NCBI GenBank assembly: GCA_002454425.1
Contig: DKIV01000037.1
Location: 20,273 to 63,964, forward strand
Length of the DNA: 43,692 nt
Source: Sphingobacteriaceae bacterium UBA6709
Lineage (GTDB): Bacteria; Bacteroidota; Bacteroidia; Sphingobacteriales; Sphingobacteriaceae
Direction: 5' to 3'
Shown piece by piece: positions 31,278 to 40,000 of this stretch (positions are counted from its first letter, which is position 1; the number at the start of each line of letters is the position of its first letter). A program made the position numbers and the translations under genes. Below the pieces are notes generated by a model that saw nothing but the letters and a program-made list of their open reading frames with translations, was not told the origin of the DNA and did not search any database.

Positions 31278-32675
31278 ATGAAATTCAGAACAGAACATGA
31301 CACCATGGGTGAAGTTCAAGTTCCCGCTGAAAAATACTGGGGTGCTCAAACTGAACGTTCACGCAACAATTTTAAAATTGGACCAGAGGCTTCCATGCCC
31401 AAAGAAATCATCGACGCCTTCGCCTACCTGAAAAAAGCCGCAGCCTACACCAACACTGATTGTGGGGTGCTCCCTTCGGAAAAACGCGACCTCATCGCTC
31501 AGGTGTGTGATGAGATCCTCAGAGGCGAACTCCAATCGGAATTTCCCTTAGTAATATGGCAGACAGGCTCCGGAACACAGTCTAACATGAACGTCAACGA
31601 GGTAGTAGCCAATCGTGCGCACGTGTTACAAGGGCTCGCATTGGGCGAAGGTAAAACCTTTATTCACCCCAATGACGACGTAAACAAGTCGCAGTCTTCC
31701 AATGATACCTACCCCACGGCGATGCACATTGCCGCCTATAAAATGATTATTGACGTCACCATTCCTGGAGTAGAGAAGCTTCGTGATACCCTTAAAGCAA
31801 AGGCAAAGGCATTCAAAGATGTGGTGAAGATCGGAAGGACACACCTTATGGATGCCACCCCGCTCACCCTCGGTCAGGAGTTCTCAGGATATGTTTCCCA
31901 GCTGGAGCACGGCCTAAAGGCATTGAAAAACACCCTGGACCACCTCTCTGAACTTGCTCTTGGAGGCACAGCTGTAGGTACCGGCATCAACACCCCACAG
32001 GGATATGATGTTAAAGTCGCTGAATATATCGCTCAATTTACCGGTCTTCCTTTTCGCACTGCCGAAAATAAGTTTGAAGCTTTAGCAGCACATGATGCCA
32101 TGGTCGAAAGTCACGGTGCCTTGAAGCAACTTGCCGTTTCGCTTATGAAGATTGGTAACGATATACGCATGATGGCGTCAGGCCCCCGTTCCGGTATCGG
32201 TGAAATATATATTCCTGAAAACGAACCCGGCTCCTCGATCATGCCCGGCAAGGTTAACCCTACACAAAACGAAGCATTAACGATGGTGGCTGCGCAAGTA
32301 ATGGGTAACGATGTTGCCATCGGCATCGGAGGATCCAACGGCCACTATGAGCTTAACGTATTTAAACCTCTCATGGCGGCAAACTTCCTTCAATCGGCTC
32401 GCCTGATTGGGGATGCCTGCGTATCTTTTAATGATCATTGCGCCATAGGTATTGAACCTAATCATGAGGGCATACGCAAACATGTAGAAAATTCACTTAT
32501 GCTCATAACAGCATTAAATCCGTACATTGGCTACGAAAATGCGGCCAAGATTGCTAAAAAGGCTCATAAGGAAAATAAGTCCCTCCGCGAGGCGGCTCTC
32601 GAACTCGGCTTGTTAACAAATGAACAGTTCGACGAGTGGGTACGTCCGGAAAATATGATCGGCAGTTTAAAATAA
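31278..32675 (+). CDS. fumC: Fumarate hydratase, class II
   Basis: The 465-residue iron-independent enzyme interconverts fumarate and malate in the TCA cycle. Family signatures are FRTEHDTMGEVQVP at the start, GSGTQSNMNVNEV, GRTHLMDATPLTLGQE and the superfamily loop GSSIMPGKVNPTQNEA. Length is standard. The next gene, a small lipoprotein, follows after 35 bases that include a hairpin. Confidence 0.97.
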   Translation: MKFRTEHDTMGEVQVPAEKYWGAQTERSRNNFKIGPEASMPKEIIDAFAYLKKAAAYTNTDCGVLPSEKRDLIAQVCDEILRGELQSEFPLVIWQTGSGTQSNMNVNEVVANRAHVLQGLALGEGKTFIHPNDDVNKSQSSNDTYPTAMHIAAYKMIIDVTIPGVEKLRDTLKAKAKAFKDVVKIGRTHLMDATPLTLGQEFSGYVSQLEHGLKALKNTLDHLSELALGGTAVGTGINTPQGYDVKVAEYIAQFTGLPFRTAENKFEALAAHDAMVESHGALKQLAVSLMKIGNDIRMMASGPRSGIGEIYIPENEPGSSIMPGKVNPTQNEALTMVAAQVMGNDVAIGIGGSNGHYELNVFKPLMAANFLQSARLIGDACVSFNDHCAIGIEPNHEGIRKHVENSLMLITALNPYIGYENAAKIAKKAHKENKSLREAALELGLLTNEQFDEWVRPENMIGSLK

Positions 32676-32680
32676 AAAAA

Positions 32681-32703
32681 TCCCTCCCCCCTAAGGGGAG
32701 GGA
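32681..32703. terminator. Hairpin after fumC, U-run on the minus strand
   Basis: tccctcccc and ggggaggga form a 9-bp GC-rich stem with a 5-base loop, 6 bases after the fumC stop and 8 bases before the next ATG. The run of seven A before it becomes T7 after the stem on the minus strand, so the canonical polarity is antisense. On the plus strand it may attenuate or mask the next start. Confidence 0.55.
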
Positions 32704-32710
32704 CTTATAT

Positions 32711-33217
32711 ATGAAGCTAATACTAAAATACACGTTACTCCTGAGCACACCCCTGTTGATGCTCCTCACATCCTGTCGTTTCAACCCTAACATGCAGGGC
32801 GAAGGTTCCCCCTCATTGCAAGGTGAATGGGTCGAGGCGCATCAGAACTATCAGGACAGCCTCATTCAATACACAAGCTCCAGGTTTACATTTACCTGCG
32901 ACTCCTTTTACGTGGAACTGAATACAAAAGCCAAAGCGAATTATTTCGACGACCATTGTTTCAACAGCGGGCAATGGAAAGAATATGCAAAAGGAAATTA
33001 TGTGCTCAGCAATGATACCCTATATCTTGTAGGAACGTTTACAAAAGCCAACTACAAGCAGAAACTTGATGGATGTTACCGCATTGGTCAGTACCTGCCT
33101 ACCTATCTGGTAAAAAGTAGTAGCCCCGAGAAGATCGAACTGATAAACCTTCAGGAAGGGAACTCGGTAATCATTGATTTAAAGAAACGATTAACCTGTA
33201 CACCAAAGCCACTTTAA
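32711..33217 (+). CDS. Small lipoprotein of unknown function
   Basis: The 168-residue product has a signal peptide with lipobox LLTSC (Cys 18 or so). The mature domain has the look of a small beta-barrel or lipocalin-like fold: LQGEWVEAHQ, alternating strands, GNYVLSNDTLYLVGTF and a terminal strand VIIDLKKR. I do not know the family, though similar proteins follow fumC in related genomes to my recollection. It is between fumC and the S1/P1 nuclease on the same strand, 8 bases from the latter. Confidence 0.75.
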   Translation: MKLILKYTLLLSTPLLMLLTSCRFNPNMQGEGSPSLQGEWVEAHQNYQDSLIQYTSSRFTFTCDSFYVELNTKAKANYFDDHCFNSGQWKEYAKGNYVLSNDTLYLVGTFTKANYKQKLDGCYRIGQYLPTYLVKSSSPEKIELINLQEGNSVIIDLKKRLTCTPKPL

Positions 33218-33225
33218 TAAAAACA

Positions 33226-34017
33226 ATGAATAAGTTTATCAGAGCAGCATTCGTCGCTGCCATCTGCCTTTACTTCCCCGTTCGCTCCATGGCATGGGGC
33301 ACCCTCGGACATCGGGTTGTCGCCGAAGTTGCGGAGCATCATCTTAACAGCAAAACCCGCAAGGCCATTGCCCGCATTATCGGCCCCGGAAGCCTCGCTA
33401 TGGAAGCCAACTGGCTTGATTTTATCAAATCTGATCCGGCGTATAACTACCTCTACAACTGGCACTTTGTAAACATGCCCTCGGGTTGGGACTTCGACAA
33501 AGTGAACAATTTTCTGCAAACAGATACCGGCACCAACGCCTACAATCGTGTAAACTTCGTTATTGCCGAGCTAAAAAAGAAAGATCTTCCTCAGGACAAG
33601 AAACTCCTTTATCTGCGTGTGCTGGTGCACGTCTTAGGCGATCTGCACCAACCTATGCACGTTGGCCATAAAGAAGATCTTGGAGGTAATCAGATAAAGA
33701 TCACCTGGTTCAACAAACCTACAAATCTACACGCGCTATGGGATGAAGCGTTATTGGATTTTCAGAATCTCAGCTACACCGAGTATGCTAATGCTCTGGA
33801 TCACCCCTCGAAGACGCAGGCGTATGATTACGTGCAGGGCAACCTCGCTAACTGGATATTCGGCTCTTACAAAATTGCCTCGGCGCTATATAGTGAAGCC
33901 GAAAAAGATACCAAATTCAGCTATCGTTACAACTTTGATCACATTTCTACTGCAAATGAGCAGCTCCTCAAGGGGGGATTGCGTCTGGCGAAAGTGCTGA
34001 ACGATATCTTCTCATAA
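33226..34017 (+). CDS. Exported S1/P1-type nuclease
   Basis: The 263-residue protein has a signal peptide ending SMA, which leaves Trp 24 as the first mature residue; in this family the N-terminal Trp itself binds zinc. The further ligands are seen in GHRVVAEVAEHHL, DLHQPMHVG and NLHALWDEAL. It should degrade single-stranded DNA or RNA, with 3'-nucleotidase activity, in the periplasm, supplying phosphate and nucleosides. It is followed 10 bases later by a tyrosine phosphatase gene. Confidence 0.92.
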   Translation: MNKFIRAAFVAAICLYFPVRSMAWGTLGHRVVAEVAEHHLNSKTRKAIARIIGPGSLAMEANWLDFIKSDPAYNYLYNWHFVNMPSGWDFDKVNNFLQTDTGTNAYNRVNFVIAELKKKDLPQDKKLLYLRVLVHVLGDLHQPMHVGHKEDLGGNQIKITWFNKPTNLHALWDEALLDFQNLSYTEYANALDHPSKTQAYDYVQGNLANWIFGSYKIASALYSEAEKDTKFSYRYNFDHISTANEQLLKGGLRLAKVLNDIFS

Positions 34018-34027
34018 CGAAATCATC

Positions 34028-34468
34028 ATGAAAGTATTAATGGTTTGCCTTGGCAATATTTGTCGATCACCACTCGCGCATGGCATCATGGAAAACCTCG
34101 TTCGCGAAAAAGGCCTCGACTGGCAGGTAGATTCCGCGGGGACAAGCAGCTGGCATATCGGCGCTGCTCCCGACCGCCGTTCCGTGGCTGTCGCGAAACG
34201 CTACGGTGTTGACATCTCCCAGCAGTGCTGCCGTCAAATTTCTTCCGCGGACTTTGACGCTTTTGACCGCATCTATGTCATGGACCGGATGAATCTTCGC
34301 GATGTCCTCGCCTTGGCTCGCAATGACGAGGATCGCCAGAAAGTGCAGCTTCTCCTCAATACAGAGGTGGTGCCGGATCCTTATTACAATGACGAGGAGT
34401 TCGAGCCCGTTTATCAGATGGTCCTGGCGGGTTGTCGTAAAATCATCGATCAGGAGTTACAAAAATAA
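34028..34468 (+). CDS. Low-molecular-weight protein-tyrosine phosphatase
   Basis: A 146-residue cytoplasmic phosphatase with the P-loop C7-LGNIC-R13-S and the general-acid motif in VPDPYY (D117). Members dephosphorylate tyrosine kinases that control capsule export, but other roles exist. No tyrosine kinase is in the window. It closes the unit that starts at fumC or the lipoprotein, before a strong terminator. Confidence 0.92.
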   Translation: MKVLMVCLGNICRSPLAHGIMENLVREKGLDWQVDSAGTSSWHIGAAPDRRSVAVAKRYGVDISQQCCRQISSADFDAFDRIYVMDRMNLRDVLALARNDEDRQKVQLLLNTEVVPDPYYNDEEFEPVYQMVLAGCRKIIDQELQK

Positions 34469-34472
34469 ACCC

Positions 34473-34509
34473 AAAAGGGAGCATGGCGAACTACCATGCT
34501 CCCTTTTTT
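34473..34509 (+). terminator. Terminator after the phosphatase gene
   Basis: aaaagggagcatgg and ccatgctcccttttt pair over 14 bp with a 7-base loop and end in T6. This separates the unit from the SusCD locus. Confidence 0.9.
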
Positions 34510-34574
34510 CTTGCCTTTCAATAAATCTACCTATACATCACGCAACTCTTAACCTCTCCTTAATATTGCTCTTA

Positions 34575-34582
34575 TAAATTTG
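34575..34582 (+). promoter_or_regulatory. -7 box of the ECF sigma gene
   Basis: TAAATTTG matches TAnnTTTG and lies 23 bases before the ATG. Confidence 0.4.
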
Positions 34583-34605
34583 TTGTTGGTAAATCCCTAT
34601 GAGCT

Positions 34606-35202
34606 ATGACCGACGTTCTAAATCACAGTCTGATACATCAGCTAAAGAAAGGCGACCCCGCGGCATTCGATCTCCTATACGAGCGTTATTGGAAACAGCT
34701 GTTTTCCATGGCCTACCATCGTACTGCCGATGAAGATACATCCAAAGATATCGTTCAAAATGTCTTTATATCCATTTGGCAAAACCGCGACAGCCTGAAA
34801 CCCAATACCAACCTGGAAGCTTTTCTCAAGGGGGCTATAAAATTTCAAACGCTCAAGCATTTCCGCTCCGAGAAGGTGAAAGAAAAAGTTCTCGAACACG
34901 GGATGAAGACAATGGCGCAAGCCTGCTATACCATGCACGAGCTCAGGCCCTACCTTGAATTAGAGTCCGCGATCGAGAAGCAGATAGAGAAACTTCCCGA
35001 AAGAATGAAAAAGGCTATTAAGCTTCGCAATGAAGAGTACTCCATCAGGGAGATTGCTGACATGCTTAAGGTAAATGAACAAACTGTCTCCAACAATATT
35101 TCCGAGGGGCTTAAGCTTGTACGCGAAAATATTAAACTCAACTACATAGGAGATGTTGTAGCCTTAACGATCGTGCTTGGTCACTACCAGGGAACATATT
35201 AA
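34606..35202 (+). CDS. ECF sigma factor of the SusCD locus
   Basis: The 198-residue protein has sigma region 2 (YERYWKQLFSMAYHRTADED, then IVQNVFISIWQNR) and region 4 with a helix-turn-helix (about 145-185, LPERMKKAIKLRNEEYSIREIADMLKVNEQTVSNNI). It is of the Bacteroidetes ECF class that is paired with FecR-type anti-sigma factors and directs transcription of susCD genes. The FecR gene begins 142 bases downstream. Confidence 0.93.
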   Translation: MTDVLNHSLIHQLKKGDPAAFDLLYERYWKQLFSMAYHRTADEDTSKDIVQNVFISIWQNRDSLKPNTNLEAFLKGAIKFQTLKHFRSEKVKEKVLEHGMKTMAQACYTMHELRPYLELESAIEKQIEKLPERMKKAIKLRNEEYSIREIADMLKVNEQTVSNNISEGLKLVRENIKLNYIGDVVALTIVLGHYQGTY

Positions 35203-35344
35203 TGCCTCATCGCCACCACACGTATATCACATTCGCAGCATTTCCTGAATTCTTTCGATATAACCATGATTTAACTAACTCTTAATCTTTCCATAAAGTA
35301 GATGCGGGCCCGATAAGGTACTTCCTTATAAAAGCGACTGCATT

Positions 35345-36292
35345 TTGAAAAGAGAGAATTTTAAACGGCTAATAGCAAATTATCTGGATGATGACACGCC
35401 GTCATCACAACATCAAGTGGTCGATCACTGGTATCACAGTTTTGATGACACAAAGCAGGCGCCACTCTTCGACCAGAATAACGATGAGCAACGCATAAAG
35501 AAAGAGATTTATCATAACCTGTCCGGCACCTGGAAACGCTCCTACCATCGTCGTAGTCGTATGCGCCTGATGCTTGCCGCTTCGATCCTGCTTGCTACAC
35601 TAACAGCGATCTTATCCATCCAAATATGGAATACTGGTAAAGCAACCGCAACATACATTAGCTATACCAGTAGTAGAGGAGCGGTCAGGAAGCTAGTCCT
35701 GCCCGATAAATCTGTTGTTTGGATAAACGCCGGCAGCACCATCCGTGTTCCTGATAAATTTAACCAACAGGAACGGCAGGTATTTCTTGATGAGGGAGAG
35801 GCATTCTTCCAGGTTCAAAAGGATCCTAAACATCCTTTTATCGTAACCACACCTACCGTAAGCACACGGGTGCTGGGCACCTCATTTAATGTGCGAGCCT
35901 ACCGCGCGCTCCGGCAAATCAAAGTAACGGTGGCCACAGGACGTGTAGCCGTATCTGATTCACGCGGACTTATGAGCGTTCTTAAACCTGATCAGGAGCT
36001 ATGCTACGACCTCCAATCCGGCAAGCATACCCTGGAATTCAGAAACGCGGGGCAAAGTAAGTCATGGACAACGGGCGACTACTGGCTTAGGAACGCAGAC
36101 TTTAACGAACTGTGTTTTAGCCTGAGTAACATCTATGGTCTCCAGCTGCGCAGCAACAATGCCGACGTCAGACACTATCGTTTCAACCTTAAAATAGATA
36201 GTCACAGCTCTATCGAAAACACACTCAAAACAATATGTTCAATCCATCAAAACAACTACAGGAGGAATGGCAATGATGTAGAAATCTATTAA
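35345..36292 (+). CDS. FecR-family anti-sigma factor
   Basis: The 315-residue inner membrane protein has a cytoplasmic N-terminal part that should hold the sigma factor, one membrane segment (about 73-94, MLAASILLATLTAILSI) and a periplasmic FecR domain (TSSRGAVRKLVLPDKSVVWINAGS, FLDEGEAFFQV, VLGTSFNVRAY) followed by a C-terminal STN-contacting domain. The start codon is TTG; no ATG is available before the membrane segment. It should pass a signal from the STN domain of SusC to the ECF sigma factor. Confidence 0.93.
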   Translation: MKRENFKRLIANYLDDDTPSSQHQVVDHWYHSFDDTKQAPLFDQNNDEQRIKKEIYHNLSGTWKRSYHRRSRMRLMLAASILLATLTAILSIQIWNTGKATATYISYTSSRGAVRKLVLPDKSVVWINAGSTIRVPDKFNQQERQVFLDEGEAFFQVQKDPKHPFIVTTPTVSTRVLGTSFNVRAYRALRQIKVTVATGRVAVSDSRGLMSVLKPDQELCYDLQSGKHTLEFRNAGQSKSWTTGDYWLRNADFNELCFSLSNIYGLQLRSNNADVRHYRFNLKIDSHSSIENTLKTICSIHQNNYRRNGNDVEIY

Positions 36293-36320
36293 TACCTCCC
36301 ATACCGGACATCCGTGTATA

Positions 36321-36347
36321 AAAAAACCGGCTCTGAGGCAGAGCCGG
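36321..36347 (-). terminator. Intrinsic terminator oriented against susC
   Basis: ccggctct and agagccgg form an 8-bp stem with a 5-base loop (36327-36347), with seven A before it on the plus strand. Read on the minus strand it is a textbook terminator with T7. There is no minus-strand gene upstream; a possible antisense RNA over the susC start would end here. Confidence 0.6.
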
Positions 36348-36426
36348 CGATCCTGACCGAAACAGATTCCCGCCTGACGGTCAACATCTTTTCAGCAATT
36401 AATAACAATTACCTGTAATCAAAAAT

Positions 36427-39400
36427 ATGAAAAAAGACTTACCGCTAAAGCAGAAAGCTAAGCGAATACTCTGCATACTTTTCATGATCCTGCTGGCATC
36501 AGATACCTCGCTAATCTACGCGAAGTCACATGACGGCAAACTTAATGCACGCTTAAACATTCTATTTAACAATGACGGCCTGCTAAATGCTGTACAAAAG
36601 CTCGCCCAAAGCAAAATCGCCGACTTTGCCTATGATCCTGCCGATCTTGCAAGGGAGCATAAATCAATACCTACCCTAAATTTCGAAAACGCTACGTTGG
36701 AGCATGTTCTCAGCAACCTGCTCGAAAATACAAATATGCGTTTTCGGGAAGAAAACGGAACCATCATCCTTTACCGCATGGCACATCGCCAGGTTGACGA
36801 AAAAGTTACGATCACCGTCACGGATGAAAAGGGCGATCCCCTCCCCGGTGCATCTGTAAGAATTGAAGAAGTTAAAAGAACCGTCGGCACCGATCTTCAG
36901 GGGCGCGCCACACTCCGTCTCCCCGCAGGAAGCTATACGCTCATCGCCAGCTATGTATCCTATGAACGGATGCACATGCCCGCCATGCGCGTCAGAGCAG
37001 GCATCGAAAATAAATTTACCATCACCATGAAATCGGCCATGGGTTCACTAAACGAAGTCGTGGTCGTAGGATACGGCACCCAGAAACGCGAGAATCTAAC
37101 GGGCGCCGTTGATCAGGTGAAGGGAGAAGTACTCAGCAATCGCCCCTTCTCTAACATCAATCAAGGATTACAGGGAATGCTCCCCAACCTCAACATCACT
37201 CCTATCGACGGCAAACCTATTCAAGCGCCAGCGATGAATATTCGTGGTACAACATCAATAGGTCAGGGAGGAAACGCCCTGGTACTCATCGATGGTGTCG
37301 AAGGTGACCCTTCACGCATAAACCCTAACGATATTGAAAGCGTCTCTATCCTGAAAGATGCCGCCTCCGCGGCAATTTATGGCGCCCGCGGTGTTTTCGG
37401 AGTTGTGCTCATTACCACAAAAAGCCCCTCCCGGGAACGCGCCTCGGTAAATTACAGCTTCAACCAGGCGATTAAAAGCCCCACCACCGTACCTGAGTTT
37501 GTCACCAATGGATACACCTTCGCCAGCATGTTTAACGAAGCCTGGTCCGCATGGAACGACTATTCGCAGTCGCCACAGAACATCAACAAGACCATACGTT
37601 TTTCGCAGGAATACCTGGAGGAACTTAAACGCCGCGATGCCGATCCCAGCCTTCCCAAAACTGAGCTCAACAGCAACGGCGAGTATGTATACTATGCCAA
37701 TACGGATTGGATGAAGGAGCTTTATAAGGATCACAACACGGCAGCAGATCACAACATTTCGGTATCGGGAAGTAATGGAAAAACAGATTTCTATATTTCC
37801 GGCAGATATTATAATCAAAATGGACTGTTCCGTTATAATTCAGACGACTATAAAACTTACAACCTGCGCGCCAAAGGCTCGCTGGAAGTGTTCAAATGGT
37901 TGAAATTAAGCAACAACGCCGACTATTCGTCCATGAATTACTTCAATCCCATTAACGTGGGTGAAGGCGGCGGCATCTGGAGGAATATCGCCGATGAAGG
38001 ACATACCAACTCGCCGATGTTTAATCCCGATGGAACCCTAACCTATTCCGCGGCATATACTGTGGGAGACCTGTGGTATGGAAAAAACGGCATTGACATG
38101 GATCGTCGGGTATTCAGAAATACAACTTCCTTCGCAACGAAGTTCTTCCAGGATCAACTGCGCATAAAAGGTGATTTCACCTTCCAGACCACCGACAACA
38201 ATGAACAGCGTCGTCGTGTACAGGTGCCTTACAGTCGCAAGCCCGGCGTCATCGAGTATATCGGCGCAACTACCAACGACCTTCAGTTCACCGACCGTAA
38301 TACTCAATATATGGCTACCAATATCTATGCTGAGTATGAGCCCAAGCTTGGCAAGGATCATTACGTAAAAGTATTGGCAGGGTTTAACAACGAGCAATCT
38401 ACTTATAAAGGATTGAGAGTGCTTCGCAACGGCTTAATATTCGAGAATGCCCGCGATTTAAACCTTGCCCTCGGTCAGTCAATAACTACTGGAGGTGGCT
38501 GGGAGCAATGGGTGGTGCGCGGCGGTTTCTATCGTCTCAACTACGCCTTCAAAGATCGATACCTGCTGGAGTTTAATGGCCGATACGATGGCTCCAGTAA
38601 ATTCCCGTCCAATCAGCGTTTCGCGTTCTTCCCTTCGGTTTCCGGAGGTTGGAGAATCTCTAACGAGCCCTTCTGGAAGGTCTCGCCTTCGGCAATTTCT
38701 GATCTGAAACTGCGGGCCTCCTACGGATCTTTGGGTAACGGTAATATTGACTCGTATATGTTCCAGGAAAAATATGCCATTGTACAATCTGGTCGTGTGT
38801 TGAACGGCACCCGCCCACAGCAGACAGGACAATCCAATGTACTTCCCGCGGGACTTACCTGGGAGAAGTCAACCACGCTCAATGGAGGTCTTGATATCGC
38901 CTTTTTATCCAACAGGCTAAACCTGACTGCTGATGCTTACATTCGCAAAACCACCGATATGTTTACCAAAGGAGCTACGCTTCCCGCTGTATTCGGCACC
39001 GATGTGCCCAAGGGTAACTATGCAGATCTCGAAACTAAAGGATGGGAGGCCAGCATTTCATGGAACGACCATTTCGACCTGGCTTCGAAACCTTTCCATT
39101 ATAACCTGCGCCTTAGCATGGCCGACTATACAGCGAAAATCACCAAATACAATAACGCTGAAAGAAATCTTACTGATTACTATGAAGGTCAGAAGATCGG
39201 TGAAATGTGGGGTTTCCAAACTGCCGGATATTTTACATCCGCGGCTGACATCGCGAACTCTCCATCTCAGGTACTTTATAAAGCGTCGACCAGCGGACAA
39301 CTATTACCGGGGGACATCAAGTTCGCTGACCTCAATGGCGACAACGTCATAAATAATGGTGGCAACACTGTTGGCAATCCCGGCGACATGAGAGTTATCG

Positions 39401-39984
39401 GAAACACAAGCCCCCGCTATACCTATGGCATCAATCTCGGTGCCGACTGGAACCGCTTCTCTTTCTCTGCTTTCTTTCAGGGCGTGGGTAAACGCGACTG
39501 GTATCCGGGCAAAGAAGCCGGAATTTTCTGGGGTCAGTACAACAGGCCATACAATAAGATTCCCACATGGCAAATTGGCAACACCTGGTCGGAAGAAAAT
39601 CCCAATGCCTACCTTCCTCGCTACCGCGGCTATGTCGCTCAAAACGGGTCAGGAGAGCTAGCTCAGAATCAAACGAAATATATCCAAAACGCAGCGTACA
39701 TACGTCTTAAGAATATCCAGGTTGGCTATTCCCTGCCGCCTTCATTAATCAAAGGTATCGGCATGAAGAACCTTCAGATTTTCCTCAGCGGTGAAAACCT
39801 ATGGAGCTGGTCGCCAATCTACAAGCTCACTAAAGACCTCGACGTTGAAAATCTCGGACGCTCCGATGTTGTTGCCAGTCCGCCGGATGCTACATCCTCT
39901 GATCCTAATAATAACAACAGCGGAAATGGTAACAACTACCCGATCCTGAAAAGTGTGTCCTTCGGAATTTCAGCAAACTTCTAA
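36427..39984 (+). CDS. SusC/RagA TonB-dependent outer membrane transporter with STN domain
   Basis: A 1185-residue protein with a signal sequence (about 1-33), an STN secretin/TonB signalling domain (about 42-118), a carboxypeptidase-D-regulatory-like beta domain (about 126-205), the plug beginning SLNEVVVVGYGTQKRENLTGA, and a long beta-barrel. With SusD it forms a lidded importer for oligomers too large for porins, driven by TonB. The STN domain is the element that allows transcriptional signalling through FecR. The ligand cannot be read from sequence. Confidence 0.96.
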   Translation: MKKDLPLKQKAKRILCILFMILLASDTSLIYAKSHDGKLNARLNILFNNDGLLNAVQKLAQSKIADFAYDPADLAREHKSIPTLNFENATLEHVLSNLLENTNMRFREENGTIILYRMAHRQVDEKVTITVTDEKGDPLPGASVRIEEVKRTVGTDLQGRATLRLPAGSYTLIASYVSYERMHMPAMRVRAGIENKFTITMKSAMGSLNEVVVVGYGTQKRENLTGAVDQVKGEVLSNRPFSNINQGLQGMLPNLNITPIDGKPIQAPAMNIRGTTSIGQGGNALVLIDGVEGDPSRINPNDIESVSILKDAASAAIYGARGVFGVVLITTKSPSRERASVNYSFNQAIKSPTTVPEFVTNGYTFASMFNEAWSAWNDYSQSPQNINKTIRFSQEYLEELKRRDADPSLPKTELNSNGEYVYYANTDWMKELYKDHNTAADHNISVSGSNGKTDFYISGRYYNQNGLFRYNSDDYKTYNLRAKGSLEVFKWLKLSNNADYSSMNYFNPINVGEGGGIWRNIADEGHTNSPMFNPDGTLTYSAAYTVGDLWYGKNGIDMDRRVFRNTTSFATKFFQDQLRIKGDFTFQTTDNNEQRRRVQVPYSRKPGVIEYIGATTNDLQFTDRNTQYMATNIYAEYEPKLGKDHYVKVLAGFNNEQSTYKGLRVLRNGLIFENARDLNLALGQSITTGGGWEQWVVRGGFYRLNYAFKDRYLLEFNGRYDGSSKFPSNQRFAFFPSVSGGWRISNEPFWKVSPSAISDLKLRASYGSLGNGNIDSYMFQEKYAIVQSGRVLNGTRPQQTGQSNVLPAGLTWEKSTTLNGGLDIAFLSNRLNLTADAYIRKTTDMFTKGATLPAVFGTDVPKGNYADLETKGWEASISWNDHFDLASKPFHYNLRLSMADYTAKITKYNNAERNLTDYYEGQKIGEMWGFQTAGYFTSAADIANSPSQVLYKASTSGQLLPGDIKFADLNGDNVINNGGNTVGNPGDMRVIGNTSPRYTYGINLGADWNRFSFSAFFQGVGKRDWYPGKEAGIFWGQYNRPYNKIPTWQIGNTWSEENPNAYLPRYRGYVAQNGSGELAQNQTKYIQNAAYIRLKNIQVGYSLPPSLIKGIGMKNLQIFLSGENLWSWSPIYKLTKDLDVENLGRSDVVASPPDATSSDPNNNNSGNGNNYPILKSVSFGISANF
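36537..36544 (-). promoter_or_regulatory. Minus-strand -7-like box inside susC
   Basis: On the minus strand the sequence is TAAGTTTG, an exact TAnnTTTG. A transcript from here would start near 36530 and reach the minus-strand terminator after about 200 bases, covering the susC start. No -33 TTTG is seen at the normal spacing, so this is tentative. Confidence 0.25.
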
Positions 39985-40000
39985 CAGAACAGTAAATAAG

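Noticed and set aside
37312..37818. 168-residue minus-strand frame inside susC
   Set aside because: It is fully antisense to well-conserved SusC coding sequence and has no recognisable domain; such frames are frequent opposite GC-rich coding sequence.
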